Source: Enoplolaimus lenunculus (lineage: Eukaryota > Nematoda > Enoplea > Enoplida > Thoracostomopsidae). From it: DNA of 64,000 bases. The DNA lies in contig JASANG010001289.1 in NCBI GenBank assembly GCA_030248215.1, positions 62,001-126,000 on the forward strand, read 5' to 3'. Shown here in pieces: positions 37,666 to 51,200 of this stretch. The notes under the pieces are model-generated. The model saw nothing but the letters and a program-made list of their open reading frames with translations. It did not search any database and was not told where the DNA came from. Position 1 is the first letter of the stretch; each line of letters begins with the position of its first letter. The translations under genes were made by a program, and so were the position numbers.

Positions 37666-39246
37666 AATGCTGTTTGCTATGGACATGTACATGTTTAATT
37701 TTGCGTTAAATTTTCATTTTTCCCGCTGGTAAATGGTTTTGAAACCCAGTATTTCATACCAGCGCTACAATTTATGAAGGCCTAAATGTATGCGCTAACT
37801 GAACAGCGAAGCAGACAGAAATGTTACGACGGCAATGTTCCGCAAATTTTGCCCGTTGAACACAATCACTGGACTTTGATATTCTACTAAAACTTCTTTC
37901 AGCAAGAACGAAATTACAAATAGGAGTGTGAATACTTTGTTACTCTGTCTCTCGCACTCTGTCACATTGTCTATCTAACTCATAAATCATGCGATTTTTA
38001 TGCGTTTGCACGATTTGCAAAACTTTTAACTTTATGTTTTATGCACTGCAAAAAAACACACGTAGTGCTTGTTTGCATGTGCATATTTTCACTTTCCATC
38101 TTCGCTGCGTGCTGCAGTTAGGTATTTTTTGTTTGACTTCTTTACTTTTGTTAGTATACATTTTGTAAAAACATATGGATACAACTACTCTCACACAGAA
38201 GACACTCAACGGTGGCTTTATTTTTGATCCGTTTGGAATTTTTTCATATTAATTTAAGTTTGTAGCCATTTTGCTAGATTTCTAAGATTGCCAAAATCAA
38301 CCATATGCCATTGAAGTTTGAGCTGGTTCGTACTTTTTACAAGCAATCCTAACGGGTATTTTTGGTGTTCCACCACCCACAGGGCAAAAGTTTCCCTCTG
38401 CCGCAACAATTTCGTTTTTAGCAGGGCTACCGTCCTCTTATCCCGTGCGATTTGAAAGGATACTAAGCAGGTTGCGCTAATCGCCCCGCAAGCCTTACGC
38501 GCTAAGCGCTTCTCATACTTACGCACCAAAAGTGTTCAGAAGTATTTCTGTACGTTTAGCTGTTTCAATAGAATATTTAGTGCAGAGGGCAGGTGCGGCG
38601 GTAGCCCCCCTTCCTGCTTCGTTACCCTTCAAATCGGTGGGGTGTAGGGTGCGCGGCAGTGCACTTAAAATATTACGCAGGATTGATGAAAAATTTTCGC
38701 ACTGGAAATTAACTTTTAAAACAGAAAAACAAAACATTTTTATGTTACAAATGAAAAAAGTTCCCCACGTTTGGTAGTGGCGGGTGCAAACTACAAAACT
38801 GCCATGTAACGAACCGTAATAATCATTGTTTATGTTCAGAATTTACACTCTAAGCATGCAAAACTTCATTCGTTGTACGTCAAAGCTAGTGATAGGAATT
38901 GGCTATGCCGGATATCGGGTTATATATTTTTCGCGTAAACATATCCGGATAGTTTTCATATTTGGCAATCCGGCTGTTATCTATATTCATAGCTTTAACT
39001 GAGTGTTAAACTTAAAAAGACTTTAGTTTAAGTAAAACTTAAAATTCTAGTTTAGCACAGTCCGTCCAGACATTTAAGTTTAACTCAGACTAATATTCAA
39101 TTTTAGTTAAGCTATAATTTACGTTTAAGTTTTTAGAGAGTATTGTTTAACAAATTAATTAGTTAAACTATGTAAGACTATCATTGGCTGTAACATTTTC
39201 CTATGCCTTTCCAAAGGTTACTATTGGGTTCCTACTCAATTTACAG
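37666..39246. other. Intergenic DNA upstream of the large gene
   Basis: No exon that I can support. It holds an ATCCGGATAT MITE fragment (about 38900-38985) and a TTAAACTTAA repeat copy (about 39000-39150). A 91-codon minus-strand frame at 38254-38529 has no recognisable content. Confidence 0.35.
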
Positions 39247-42200
39247 ATAACCCGACAGTGTTGACACTTCCGAACGAAAAACAGCGTTTGAAAGGGGCCA
39301 CAGTGGCCGGCAGGTACATTTTTCGTTCTAACATTTAGCGCGTAGCCATGTTTATGGGGTCATATGAGATGGAATGCTTAAAACTAAATCATTATTACGC
39401 TTAATTGTTTAGCCAGCTATCGTAATGTATTCAACGACATCACCGGATTTGATTCGTCGCTCATCGGCCAAACTGCCGACACCAGTGTTTCCACCGCCAC
39501 CGCCGTTGCCTCTGCCTTCAAACGGCGTAGTCTACGACAAACACGGATCATACAAACTCAGTCATCAATCGTACAGGGAAAATCTATGTGGTCCATCTCG
39601 CAATTATCCAATTGCTCCGTTAGCGATGCACAGAAATTCGGTCGACACATATAGTAACCTTGAACAACCGTCAGGGGCGGCAGTGTCGCAAAACTGTACG
39701 TCACACGTTCCGCGAGCGGATGTTAGCGACGCTGCCTTAAAGCTGCCACCGAATTCGTACCGCACACAACAACGCCTTGCTGCAAGTATTGCCGGTATTC
39801 GTGAGCTGGATATTTTGCGTGAAAAGCATCGCGTTATGATCACCGAAGTCAAGCAACATATGGCTAAACATTCCAACAGTTCCAACGATAATGAAATATG
39901 CTGTTCATTAAGCAGTAACGGATTCTCGGTAAGTAGAACCAAGAGTAGATGATGCATCTTTAACAAGAGTATGCAACTGGGTACATTCTTTGTAGAAAAG
40001 AATATACCCAGCGCGTGTTGATTTTTTGGCCTACCCAGCTTTATTTAGAGAGGTAAAACTTGTGCGAACCATGGCACTTAGGTAAGATTATTGGAATTGA
40101 ATTTTACAATAATTGCATGTATTGGAATTGAAATTCAAGATTTGAGGAGATTTATTGTAAACTCTGTTTTCATCTTTTGTGTATTGAGAAATTGATTAAT
40201 TTTGTAAGTTCAAATTTTTCGTTGAAACCAATTTACCTTAAAGCCTTAATTGAAGGACTACTGGAATTGAATTGCGAGTTTTGTGATAGATTGTAGATAT
40301 CGAAATTTCTTAGAGTTGACTATTCAAGAATTGAACGTGGGTAAATTTTGTAAACTTTTTGGATATGAAATTTCATTGCGCGAATGAATTTCAATTCCTA
40401 TACGTCTCCTATTTTATGAGTTTTCAATTCCTGAATACCCAGTAGTGCAAAACGTGAAGTTCTGGAATTGAACAAAAACGTGAAATGGAGATGTGGAATT
40501 GACGCCAAAATTTTCCACCACCTCACAGTTTTAATTGTGTAGGATGCATAGAGCAGCGTATATTTATTTTCTCATTTGATGTGTTTCAAAATTCTGACCT
40601 AAGCCAGAATTCTCAAATATCAGCGAGAATTTCGATATTTAATACAAGTTTTTAATTTGGTTTTTACTACTGATAAGCCAGTTTTAAGATACGGAATTGC
40701 AGAAGTTCGTTAGTTTGACAACCTTTCGCCGCCAGTTAGTGATAAGTCAAATACGCATGTGGCAAAACTTAGATAAACAGTTTAGCTAATCATTTTACTC
40801 TAACAGTGGCGGATCCAGAAATTCCTGGTGGGGGGATGCACAAGTGGAAAATGTTAAGTAGTGGTCTATATATATGTACGTATATATGCAATACGCTCAT
40901 TAAAGCGGATGTTACATAAATTTATAGCCTGATATCTTGGTTGTTACTAGGACGAACAGGTTTTTTGTTGTTTTTCCCGTATTTTCAAAATTCACCATAA
41001 CTTCCATTATAGCTTACGTTGGTCTAACCATTGAAAAAATTACACTCGGCAGCCGGTTTTGTACACATTACAACACGAAACAACAGTAGTGATGTGCTCT
41101 GGGCATATCCAGATATTCGTTTCCGGTAAAAATTGCACTGTAAATTTCAATGAGTTGATTAATCAATTCAGCTAGCGAGTTGGTTATTTGTGAGTTAATA
41201 ACTGTAAACTTTAACTCACTCTGAGTTGCGTTGATTATCACTCTGAGTTGAGTTGACTCTGGGTGAGTTGATTAATTAACTCAGAGTGAATTGAATCAAC
41301 TCAAAATTCTGAGTTCTGATAGTCCTAACTCACACTGAGTGATTCAACTCATTCTGAGTTAAAATTAACTCACTGAAATTTAAAGTGTGGTATTCGTCGT
41401 CGTTATTAGGCTTTTAGCTGTAGCGTTCAGAACCAGACCGTATTTAAAACAAATTTTAGCAAAGTTGATCATCGAACGTAAACAATAAAGGTGTTTCCTT
41501 TGTTTTTCGTGTAAAAATTAGGCAAATCTAAGTTAGCTACAAGGTTCTACTTCTATGTATATGTTCATTCGTATGGCCCATGTAAAGATTAGGGGCGGAA
41601 TGTTTTTCAGTGTGATTGCAATAGAGTAAGCTTAAAGCTTTAGACTAATTTTTTGCTTGGCTTTAGGCTTTGGCTTAAGCTTAGGAATATGCTCATTCTT
41701 ACGCTTAGGTTTAGGCTTATGCTTAGGCTTAGGAATATGCTTATAATACTGTTACGCCCTTGTTTTTTTACATTGGCCATTCGTATTGTGGAGAAAACGG
41801 TTATGAAAATGTAAGATGTTTGAATAAAGTACTTAATATCAGGGTACAACCGGAAGTCTGAATCCGGCTCCGGCATAAAATAGACCTCCGGTTCCAGTAG
41901 TATTTTTGCCACAGATTCCACACCCTTCGGTAGTAAAATTTTCTATATTTTTATAAAAGATTGTTAATTTTATTAAGACTTTTAGTATACAATTTGGGCT
42001 AATTTCAAATTCTAAATGGTCGAAACCACTGGAAAAAAACGATGTAATAAAATCTTTTGACAACACTGTATTGGTTTTATGCAGGGTAGGCCAACTGATT
42101 TTGGTTCACATCGACTCTGGCATGTTTTGTCCACCCCTGGCTCTGGCTCCTGTTTTTCTCACTCCGGTTATTTTCTGTTTAACATCGGTTTTTCGTTTCC

Positions 42201-45200
42201 GTTCATACGGAATGCTTTCATTAGCAAGTTTTGAGTTTTCAAAGTCGTTTTCACCCTAAGTGTTGCGCTATACTTGACGTCCGACGTCGTCCGTCGCCGT
42301 CCGTCACCATACGTTATCGTATGTGATTTGCGTACGATACAGCACGGTGACGGACGGCGTCGTACGGGTGACGGACGTCGCTGGACGTCAAAAAAAGTAT
42401 AGCGCAACCTTAATCCTACAGCTTAGTTCATTTGACGCACTCATCAGTTTGGTAAAAGAATATTCTATGTCTGTACATAAAGGTTTACAGAGGTTTTTTC
42501 ACGGTTCGGCCATCCAGGATACTTTACGTCGACTCGTATTCGAAGTTCACAAGCGAACGAAGTATAGAACTAAGGCCTTATATACAGGAGACAATTTTTA
42601 TTTGCTTGGTAGAAATATAAATGTTAACAAATTTGGTAGTATAAAACACGTATTTTCCTAGCGAAAATGAATTTGGACAGACGGGCTGCATTGCACAGTG
42701 GTAGAATATTAGTTTAGGATCCATAGGCTGAAAGTCCAATCCCCGCTCCGCAGGCCCGCCTTTCCAGCTGTCTAGTATAAAAGGTCTGAAATCCCGGTTC
42801 ATACGTAGACTAACAGATAGAAATATAAATGTTAACAAATTTGGCAGTATAAAACACGTATTTTCCTAATTGCATAATGTTTTCAGACAAGTGATAACAA
42901 GAAGCTAATATATCGGAAATATAGCAATTTTTTACCTTTTAGCAATCGGTGAATATATATTTCATTGTAACAGTTTGTTGATTCTGCAAATCACACGTAG
43001 AAAGTTTCAATCTGTATAAAGTCAGGGTACAATCGGAATTACGGTTCCCGTTCCGGCACTTTTTCATCTTCTATTTCCAGTTCCGTTTCCGGTAATTTTT
43101 TCAAATACCGGTTCCGGTTCCGATCGGTTGCATCCTGGTATAACTCTCTAAACTGCCAAGTATATCTCATCTCAGGGGTCTCGGAACGATTTTGAAAAAG
43201 AGGATCAAAATCCAAGCTGAAATATCTCGTAGAAATTAACGTAATTTATATTTTCACAATCTCTATTCAACCGAATACCGCGTTTATACTACCTTCATTA
43301 GACGAGCGGGCTGACAGACCTCTACATTTCACACGAAGCGCAAAATTTTTTCTCGTATTGTCGTTAAAATGGCTAAACATCGCTCATTTTAATCACGGTT
43401 GCAGTCATCTTCACACATGCTTGAAACAAAGGGGAAACGCTTCCCGCATACCTTTGTGTTACTTTCCTTCAATTTCAGTCAAGAACGTATAGCTAAAATA
43501 CTATTTTGAGAAATGTAAATTTAAAGCGTATGCCAACGAGCGTCGATGCGAAAAATATGCATTTGGCCCACAGGTTCCAACTGATTGTCCTAAACCATAA
43601 GCGTCGTGCCCAAATTCAAATTTCTCCGTACGCCGCTAGCTAAACTTGTAAAAGGTAAACTTACGAGCGAAGCGAACGAAAATGCAAAATTATTATAAAA
43701 TTGCGGCGATTTTTGCTTGTTGGAAGTAGTTTACGTGAGGCCGCAAAAGGTAACGGGGGCGTAGATTAGTTGTAGCAAAATTTCGCGGCCTGCATTTTTG
43801 TGGTTTGAACCTAATTTCGCGACCTGCATTTTTGTGGTTTGAACCTGGGTCCCTACAGTATAGCGTAGTTAGCCTATACACATCCAGCGGGAGGCAGACT
43901 GATACTAAAAAAGCTGGAAGTCAAAGGTGAATGCGTCAGAAACCAGGCGTGAATTTAGCACAGCAAGTTAAAATGAAAGGATGTCGTTTTTAAAACGAAA
44001 AATGCCAAAATGTACTCAAAGGATATTTGTGTCGAACTCATATTCCCACGTTAGTTGAGCACTTTAAACCGCAAATATTTTTAAATTTTCTTTTTGTATC
44101 TTAAGTCTTTTCCTGTTGTTCCATGTATTACCACACTACCACAGCTATCCTTGAGTAGTGTCTGACTACTCAGTGATAAATTGCACAGCTATACGGACAA
44201 AGCATGCACTGCACAAAGTGGTGAGTCAAATTGACTCTCTCCGAAATAGGCTTTACGGGACTACACCAATTTGGTCAAATTCGACTCGGGTCAGAGTCAA
44301 ACATGCGATTCAGTGAGTCGAATTTGACTCGGACGGAGTCGAATATGGCTCAAATTGTGTAGTCCCGTAGAGCCTATATCTGAGAGAGAGTCAATTTGAC
44401 TCGCCATTTTTTTGCAGTGTGCATTTTATTGCCAAAAATGTGAATCGGTTAAAGCTTTCTCCGAAACGTTACGTTTTTATTTTGTTTTCAGATCGCCTTA
44501 ACATATTCGACGTTATTTTAACGCAAAACTACGAATTGGTTCGTTCCAGTAATTACAAATACATATAATATGCGGCCGCTTGCATTATGCAACAAATCTT
44601 TCAGGAAAAGTTTGCATTTTGCAGATTTAATTAGCACAACGGCGAACATTTTCTCGACTTTAAGATTATTCATATTTGTACAAAATTTTTGCAAATTTTT
44701 CTGAGCCACTTAAAAGTCTACCACCATAGGCGCGGTATTCGTTTCTCACCAGGCATTGGTTTCCAAAGAAGACATATATTCTTTTACAAAATTAATGAGT
44801 TCGTATACTTAAAATAAACGAAATAGTAAGATTAGAGTGCAAATGACTTTGAAAAATAAAAACTTTCAAGCAAACGTATTCGAGGAACAAAAACGGAAAA
44901 CGGATATTAAGCAACGTGCGACCGGATTTGTAAAAAATGACGCCGGAGGCCGAGATTAAACTTTGCATTAGCCGGAGGTGAACCAAAATTAGGTGGCTAA
45001 AATTGCATAAGTTTCCAAAAAATTTTACAATAACCTTTATTGAAAAATTTGGTTCAATAGTCATTTTACAGAGGTTTCAATAATTTAGACTTTTTAAAAC
45101 TGGCTAAATTTTACCAAAATACCCACCAAAACGACATATCGTTTTAAAAATACTTAAATTTTTACAGCCGAAATTGCCGGTCGTATGATATTTTAACCCC

Positions 45201-48200
45201 TCCCCCCGAGGTATGACACTTTGCCCCTCATAATATTTTGCCCCCCCCGCCCATGACAGTTTTTCTTTATTAGTAATATGCACAAAAACAACAGGATGTT
45301 TGCATTGCCTGGTAAAATTGCTGACCAAAATGATTGTCGGCCGGGATGCGCTAGAATATGGAGGTGGAACACCTGGGTTTGCAAAGTAATGTTTCATAAC
45401 CTGTGAATAGAGTACAAATATTGTTTGATGATGTCACATTTCACACCACCACATATTTTTGGCCCATGTTACTTTCCGGGGCGTGCCGTTTTCTGTGGGA
45501 CACCAATGGTGCCAGAGAACAGCATTCGGTACTCCTGTTTGTGCATATACGCGAAGACAAAATAAACTTTGTTGTTTTTGCCTACAAACGTCACCAACAC
45601 TTAAGCTTAACCTAATTTTCTAATCTTTACTTTTGCGCCGTGAAAGTTAATGTTTGGCTTTTCGCTCGCTGCACTTCCGAGGTTTGCTCAAAATGTATAT
45701 CGCGCATTCTCCGTCAGAAATTTTTGGATCCACCGCTGATTGCAGAATTAGCAGCATTAAAATGCAATTTTACTGTTGGGATGGCTTTTATATTTAGAGC
45801 TGCCAAATAATTTTGAAATTACACTATATTTAAATTTGTCGTTGGGCAATCTGCTATACAGGCAATTACCAATTGTATTAGGCCAATCTGCTATTGTGAG
45901 CGGCCAAATAGCGAGATGTAGCAAAACAACAGTGATGTATAACCAACGCTGATTGGTTAACTCTATTGCGACTGTCCAAATAATCAAATATGATTGGTCT
46001 ACATGTTTAATAGCAGTTTGCTCAGGCCAAACTGCTATTAACGTTAAATAGCAGATTGGTATATTCTAATTAGCATTATTGGCCTGAATAGCATATTGGC
46101 CTAAGACATCTATCACTTGTCTTTACAAAAATTACGCTCCTCTTATAGTGAATGCTTTAGTTTAATTTTTACGCTTAAAGTTTTGTTTTTGACTCAACTT
46201 TTACATATTTATTTACATACGTTAAGGCTAACACCATATTAATTCTCGATATTCTTCTACCTGTGACCTGGGCCACTAAATTTGCATTATGTCATGCGTT
46301 TAAAACGCCGAACTGCTATATGATATGATGCTGATTACAAATTCAATATATATGAAAAGACAAGTCAGTATGATTTGCTTTTAAAATTTTCTATTGAAAA
46401 AGCTAGCATAAACATTAGCATTTGTCAGTTTCCGTTTACTACTTAGCATAATGTCATAGTGCTTTACCATCTTTTTAAACAATACGTATATGTATTAATG
46501 GTGGGTTCAAAGTTTACAATTTGCTGGTCGGTCATCATTATATGCGTTGCGTCCCAAAAGATTAATTCATTTTGAATCATATCCTTCCCATGGCAGTAGG
46601 AAATGGATCGAAACGCGGAAGGTTGGCCGGTCCTTAAACCATAGGGGATAGGAGGGATGTATCAGCGCCGTTAGTAAATTCGCCGTAGGAAATTTTCAAC
46701 CTGTAGTTAAAAATGCCTGTTCTTATGCTTGTAATAAATTATTAGCTTCCCTTAGCCAGGTTCGCTGGCTACGAGCGTCGAGTCTCTTCAGACCTCGGTG
46801 GTACTGTAGTGTCCTGAATAAGAGTGCATAAATAATAAAGGCCGGGGTCCTTATTTGGAATTTGAATCAATAGGAGCCTGTTTCTGCGGTGTGAACGGAT
46901 AGTAAAAATAACGGAAACGGAACGTGATCCAAGTAACGGAAACGAATAACGGATATTGAAGTATAAAAGTTTCAAAGTTGTTTTATTTTTCTGCCAACAT
47001 AACTGAGACATGCAAATATTCACCGGGCTTTAAATTTTTAACAATTTGCTTTAACTTCGTAACTTTTATTTTATATCGAATTGCAGCATATGTGTAATGA
47101 AAAGTTGTTATTTAACGTGATTTATAACTAATTTTGGGCATAAAACTAACGGAAGTTCCGCAATTTCTTTAACGGGAACGAACCTGGAACGTAGCCAGCT
47201 CACCTTCCTAGAGGGGGCCAAAAATTTTTCAGGAGGGTCGTTCCAGGGTTTCAATGACTTACAAGCAAGATTGAAAATCGTCTAGGGGGGCCAAAATTTT
47301 TTCAGGGGGGGCTAAGCCCCCTGGCTTTCCCTTGGCTACGGGTCCGGAACGAACACGGATTTTGCTTTCTCCATTAGTTTGGGAGGGCCTATGTTCCAGA
47401 AGGTTGCTCTGAAGACTTTTAACAGTACTTTTTCTTGTCATCAGAAATTTAGCTAGCAGATATATATCAGTTATATTCCACCGTGTATACATCCTATTTA
47501 TATATGTCGTAGCCCAAGTAGTAATTCAGCCCAATTCCGAATTGGGTTAATCCAAGACGGAATTACATTCCGAATTGGGTTAATCCAAGACGGAATTACA
47601 TTCCGAATTGGGTTAATCCAAGACGGAATTACGACTTGGACTAGCCCAAAGCGGAATCGTATCTGATAAAGCTGTGCGTTTTCTAATTGGTTACTTGATA
47701 GCAGTAAACAGCTGACCGTATTTGAGGATGGCATTAAGCTAGTAACCAGTCACAAGTCGTGCACTTGTTGCAGAGAAAGGATTACGCTGTGGGCTAGCCC
47801 ATTTCGGAATTCCGCTAAATTACAGCTTGAGCTACGACATATAAACAAAAAGTTTAAATCAACCCCGTTTGATGATTGACAACGAAATAATTACGTGGTA
47901 TACTTATCATATTCTGGCTTATCCATTTATAAATTTTAATTTATAATTTCCATTACTCCATCGAATCACATAACCCTGAGAAATGTAATTTTCTGATTTT
48001 GATCATTATTCTAAGACAGCAAAACGCATTCGCTTTACTATCATTGTAAATTTTACGACTAAGGCCTCTGGGAAGCAGTTAACTGCGACAGATATTAGCG
48101 CAGTGACCTGATCATTAATACGCAACGTAACTGTTGCTAAATGTATTTCCCATCGACGAATACGTTGTGAAACTTTAATTTTCAACTCACACAGTAGCTA

Positions 48201-51200
48201 CTACTGTATTTCAGTTGTTTTAAAACTTTTGTTAATTTGATGTCAAATTCGCAACAAAATTAGGTCAATGATTTGTATTGTTTAATTGACAATGTGCCTG
48301 AGGTAAATTTAAATAATTGTAAATTCTAAATCAGTTTGGATCAAGGCCACGCGTTTGAATCACGTAGCTCTGCCACCTGGCGTCTTTAGAATAAAACAAA
48401 TACTCTTTGGCGTTTCGCTCGAGGGGCAGTTGGAAAATTTTAAATATTTTTAATTCAACAGAGAATCACGTGCGTGAAAATAGATTTGAATGCTACACAA
48501 CAACACAAGGGTATTTAATTGGGCCATATACTCTCTAATAGGCCGGTTTCCTAATGAAGCAACATTGCAGTGGAGTGAAGTCAAAGTTTACAATACTTGG
48601 AAAGGTACCGAGCAAAAAGAGAAGAACATAATATAAAACATAAGAATCTGTTTATATAACTTTCAAACAACCTTTAATTCATTTTTGTTTAATATGACAT
48701 AGGTCAATTACTAATTGGCCCATGCCAATCTACTGATATTTCACGTAATGGTTTTGCCTAGGTCAAGCAGACAACTGGCGTGAATAGCAAATTGGCATAC
48801 GACAGATGCAAATTTATTGGCCCATGTAAAGATCAGGGGAGCAACGTTGTTCTGTGGGACTAGATTAGAATAAGCTTAAGCTTTAGACTAATTGTTTTGC
48901 TTGGCACAGGCATAGACTTACACTTAGAATTAGAAATAAACTTATAATACTGCTGTTCCGTCCCTGTTCTTTACATTGGCTAATATATTTTTAACATGCT
49001 CAACTTGGACAAATAAGAATTTGATACAAAATACAAAATAAAGCTTAAACAAAACAATCAACATAAATTCAGCGTCCGTTCTATGGTGAGTAAACCTTAT
49101 TTTTCCAAAATGTTTTCAGAAACGAAATCATACTACATCTGGCCATTACAATCGAGATGGTGATCAATCACTGCCAGTAGAACAATCGCTTGTTGCAACT
49201 GCCGACTTCAACGCCAAGCTGCGTCCAAAACGTGTTGTCGAGAAACAGTTTCCAAATTCCGAAGGAAAATTCGCCGATCCTATTAACGGCTTAAACTCCA
49301 AATTATCAGGGTTTAATATCAAAGGACCGCCATGGATCCATCAAGCACGACCTGGAAGTCCGTCACTAACCGATATAAGCAGTCATCGAAGTTCGCTCAG
49401 TATGGATTCTGGCTGTATATCGCTTTCGGGTACCAACGACGTAGGACACTTGCAAGCTGCAGTCGCCAACTGTGGATTAATGTATCAAGCAAGCAAACAG
49501 TATCAAAACAAACCGTTTGCAAAAGCAATGACATCATGTGCAGCAAATGTAAATTCGCATAAACATCAACATCAGACAAGCAGTGATTCTACAACACCAA
49601 GCGGCTACGACAGCGCAACATCTTTAGGGACAGGTAAATACGAATTTACGAAATAATTTAACTGTCACAAACTATTTTGCAAAATTTCCCAAATGCAATA
49701 AGCTGATGTGCACTCAAAATAATATTTCTGATATTTAAGAAAAAATTTCTTACATTTAAGAAATATAATTAGCAAGGTTCACTTGAAATGTATTTCTGTT
49801 ATAACAGAAAACTTTTCAAAAAAGTTTTGAAATAAAGTCTGAAAGTAAACGTTTTCCAGTTATTTTTAGAAAAATTGTCTTAAATGTCAAAAAAAAAACT
49901 TTTCAGATTTGACACAGAATTTTCTGAATAAATTCAGAAATACTTTTTTGTGTGTGGTGCACCCTGATCTTAGCAGTAAGCAACTTTTTTTAGCAGAAAA
50001 GCGAGAAGGTACAATTAAAATGAAATTTTGTTTAACTTTTTTAGCCCCTGTATACTTTCCTGCCGTCTCAAAATGCCACCGTCCCAGCTACCAAAAGGAT
50101 ACCTTTTATTTGCGGTGCGATTTCGTTATTTCAGTAGAAAACCATTGCAGTTTAGGCCGAGGCTTATGTTTATACGATTAAGCAATACTTTGGTTTTGGT
50201 TAAGGTTTAGAATTAATAAGGTTCCGGTTTCGGCATAGATTTTGAATTAGGCTTTTAGGCGTTGGACCTAACGTAGGCTTAGATATAGACTTTGACGATG
50301 CCTTAGCTTTAGGCTCAGGCTTAGACAGCCCGGGTGGAACAAATGGGGCCGAACTTGATTGTATGCGGCCTCGATGATCGACGACTCGGCCGGCCATATG
50401 CCAGGGTCCAGCCAAAATCCCACATGCGACCATATCCCGAAGTTACAAATCCCACATTTCGATATTCCAAAATCGCATCGTTGATCATATCCCGAAATCA
50501 AAAAATCAAAAATCCTTTCTTCGACCATATGCCGAGATCATATTCCGAAATTCCGCAATGTTACCTTTGACCGTAAACTCGAAATCTCAAAATGTTTCCA
50601 TCAATCATATCTCGAAATCCCAAAATGAAAATGCTATCCTCGACCATAAGCCGAAATCCTAAAATCATACCTTCGACCATATCCCGAAATCCTAAAATTT
50701 CACCTTCGGTTAAATCCGGACATTCAAAAATGCTACCTTCGACAATATCCAGCAATCCCAACATTCAAAAGTCCTACCTTCGACCATATCCCGAAATTGC
50801 AACAATCAAAAGTCCTACATTCGACCATATCCCGCAATCCCAAAATACCACCAGTTGCTATATCGCCAAAATCCCAAAATTTCATCTCTACATAAAATTC
50901 TTTTGGACGGTGGAATTTTGGAACGGCAGCGCGGTTAACATGGGTTCATTTTTTTATTCTATCACTTAAAATTAGAATATGCAGCCGAGGCAGGCCTTAA
51001 ATTGACATCGGGGTCTATTCCGAAACATTCAATACAGTATATCCAGAAGTCTGCTCCAGCTACGGCAAAAAATCCACCTCCTGCTATGAGTCGAATTTTC
51101 GGCAGATATTTTTCTGGAGTTATTTGCGTAGGTATGTGCGGTTCTTTAAATTTTGATGCAATTTACAATGCTTTTAATTGCCGAAATTTCGCAATATACA

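Noticed and set aside
38254-38529. 91-codon minus-strand frame with basic residues
   Set aside because: No recognisable motif, no splice partner and no repeat-family match; it is within the length expected by chance in this much sequence.
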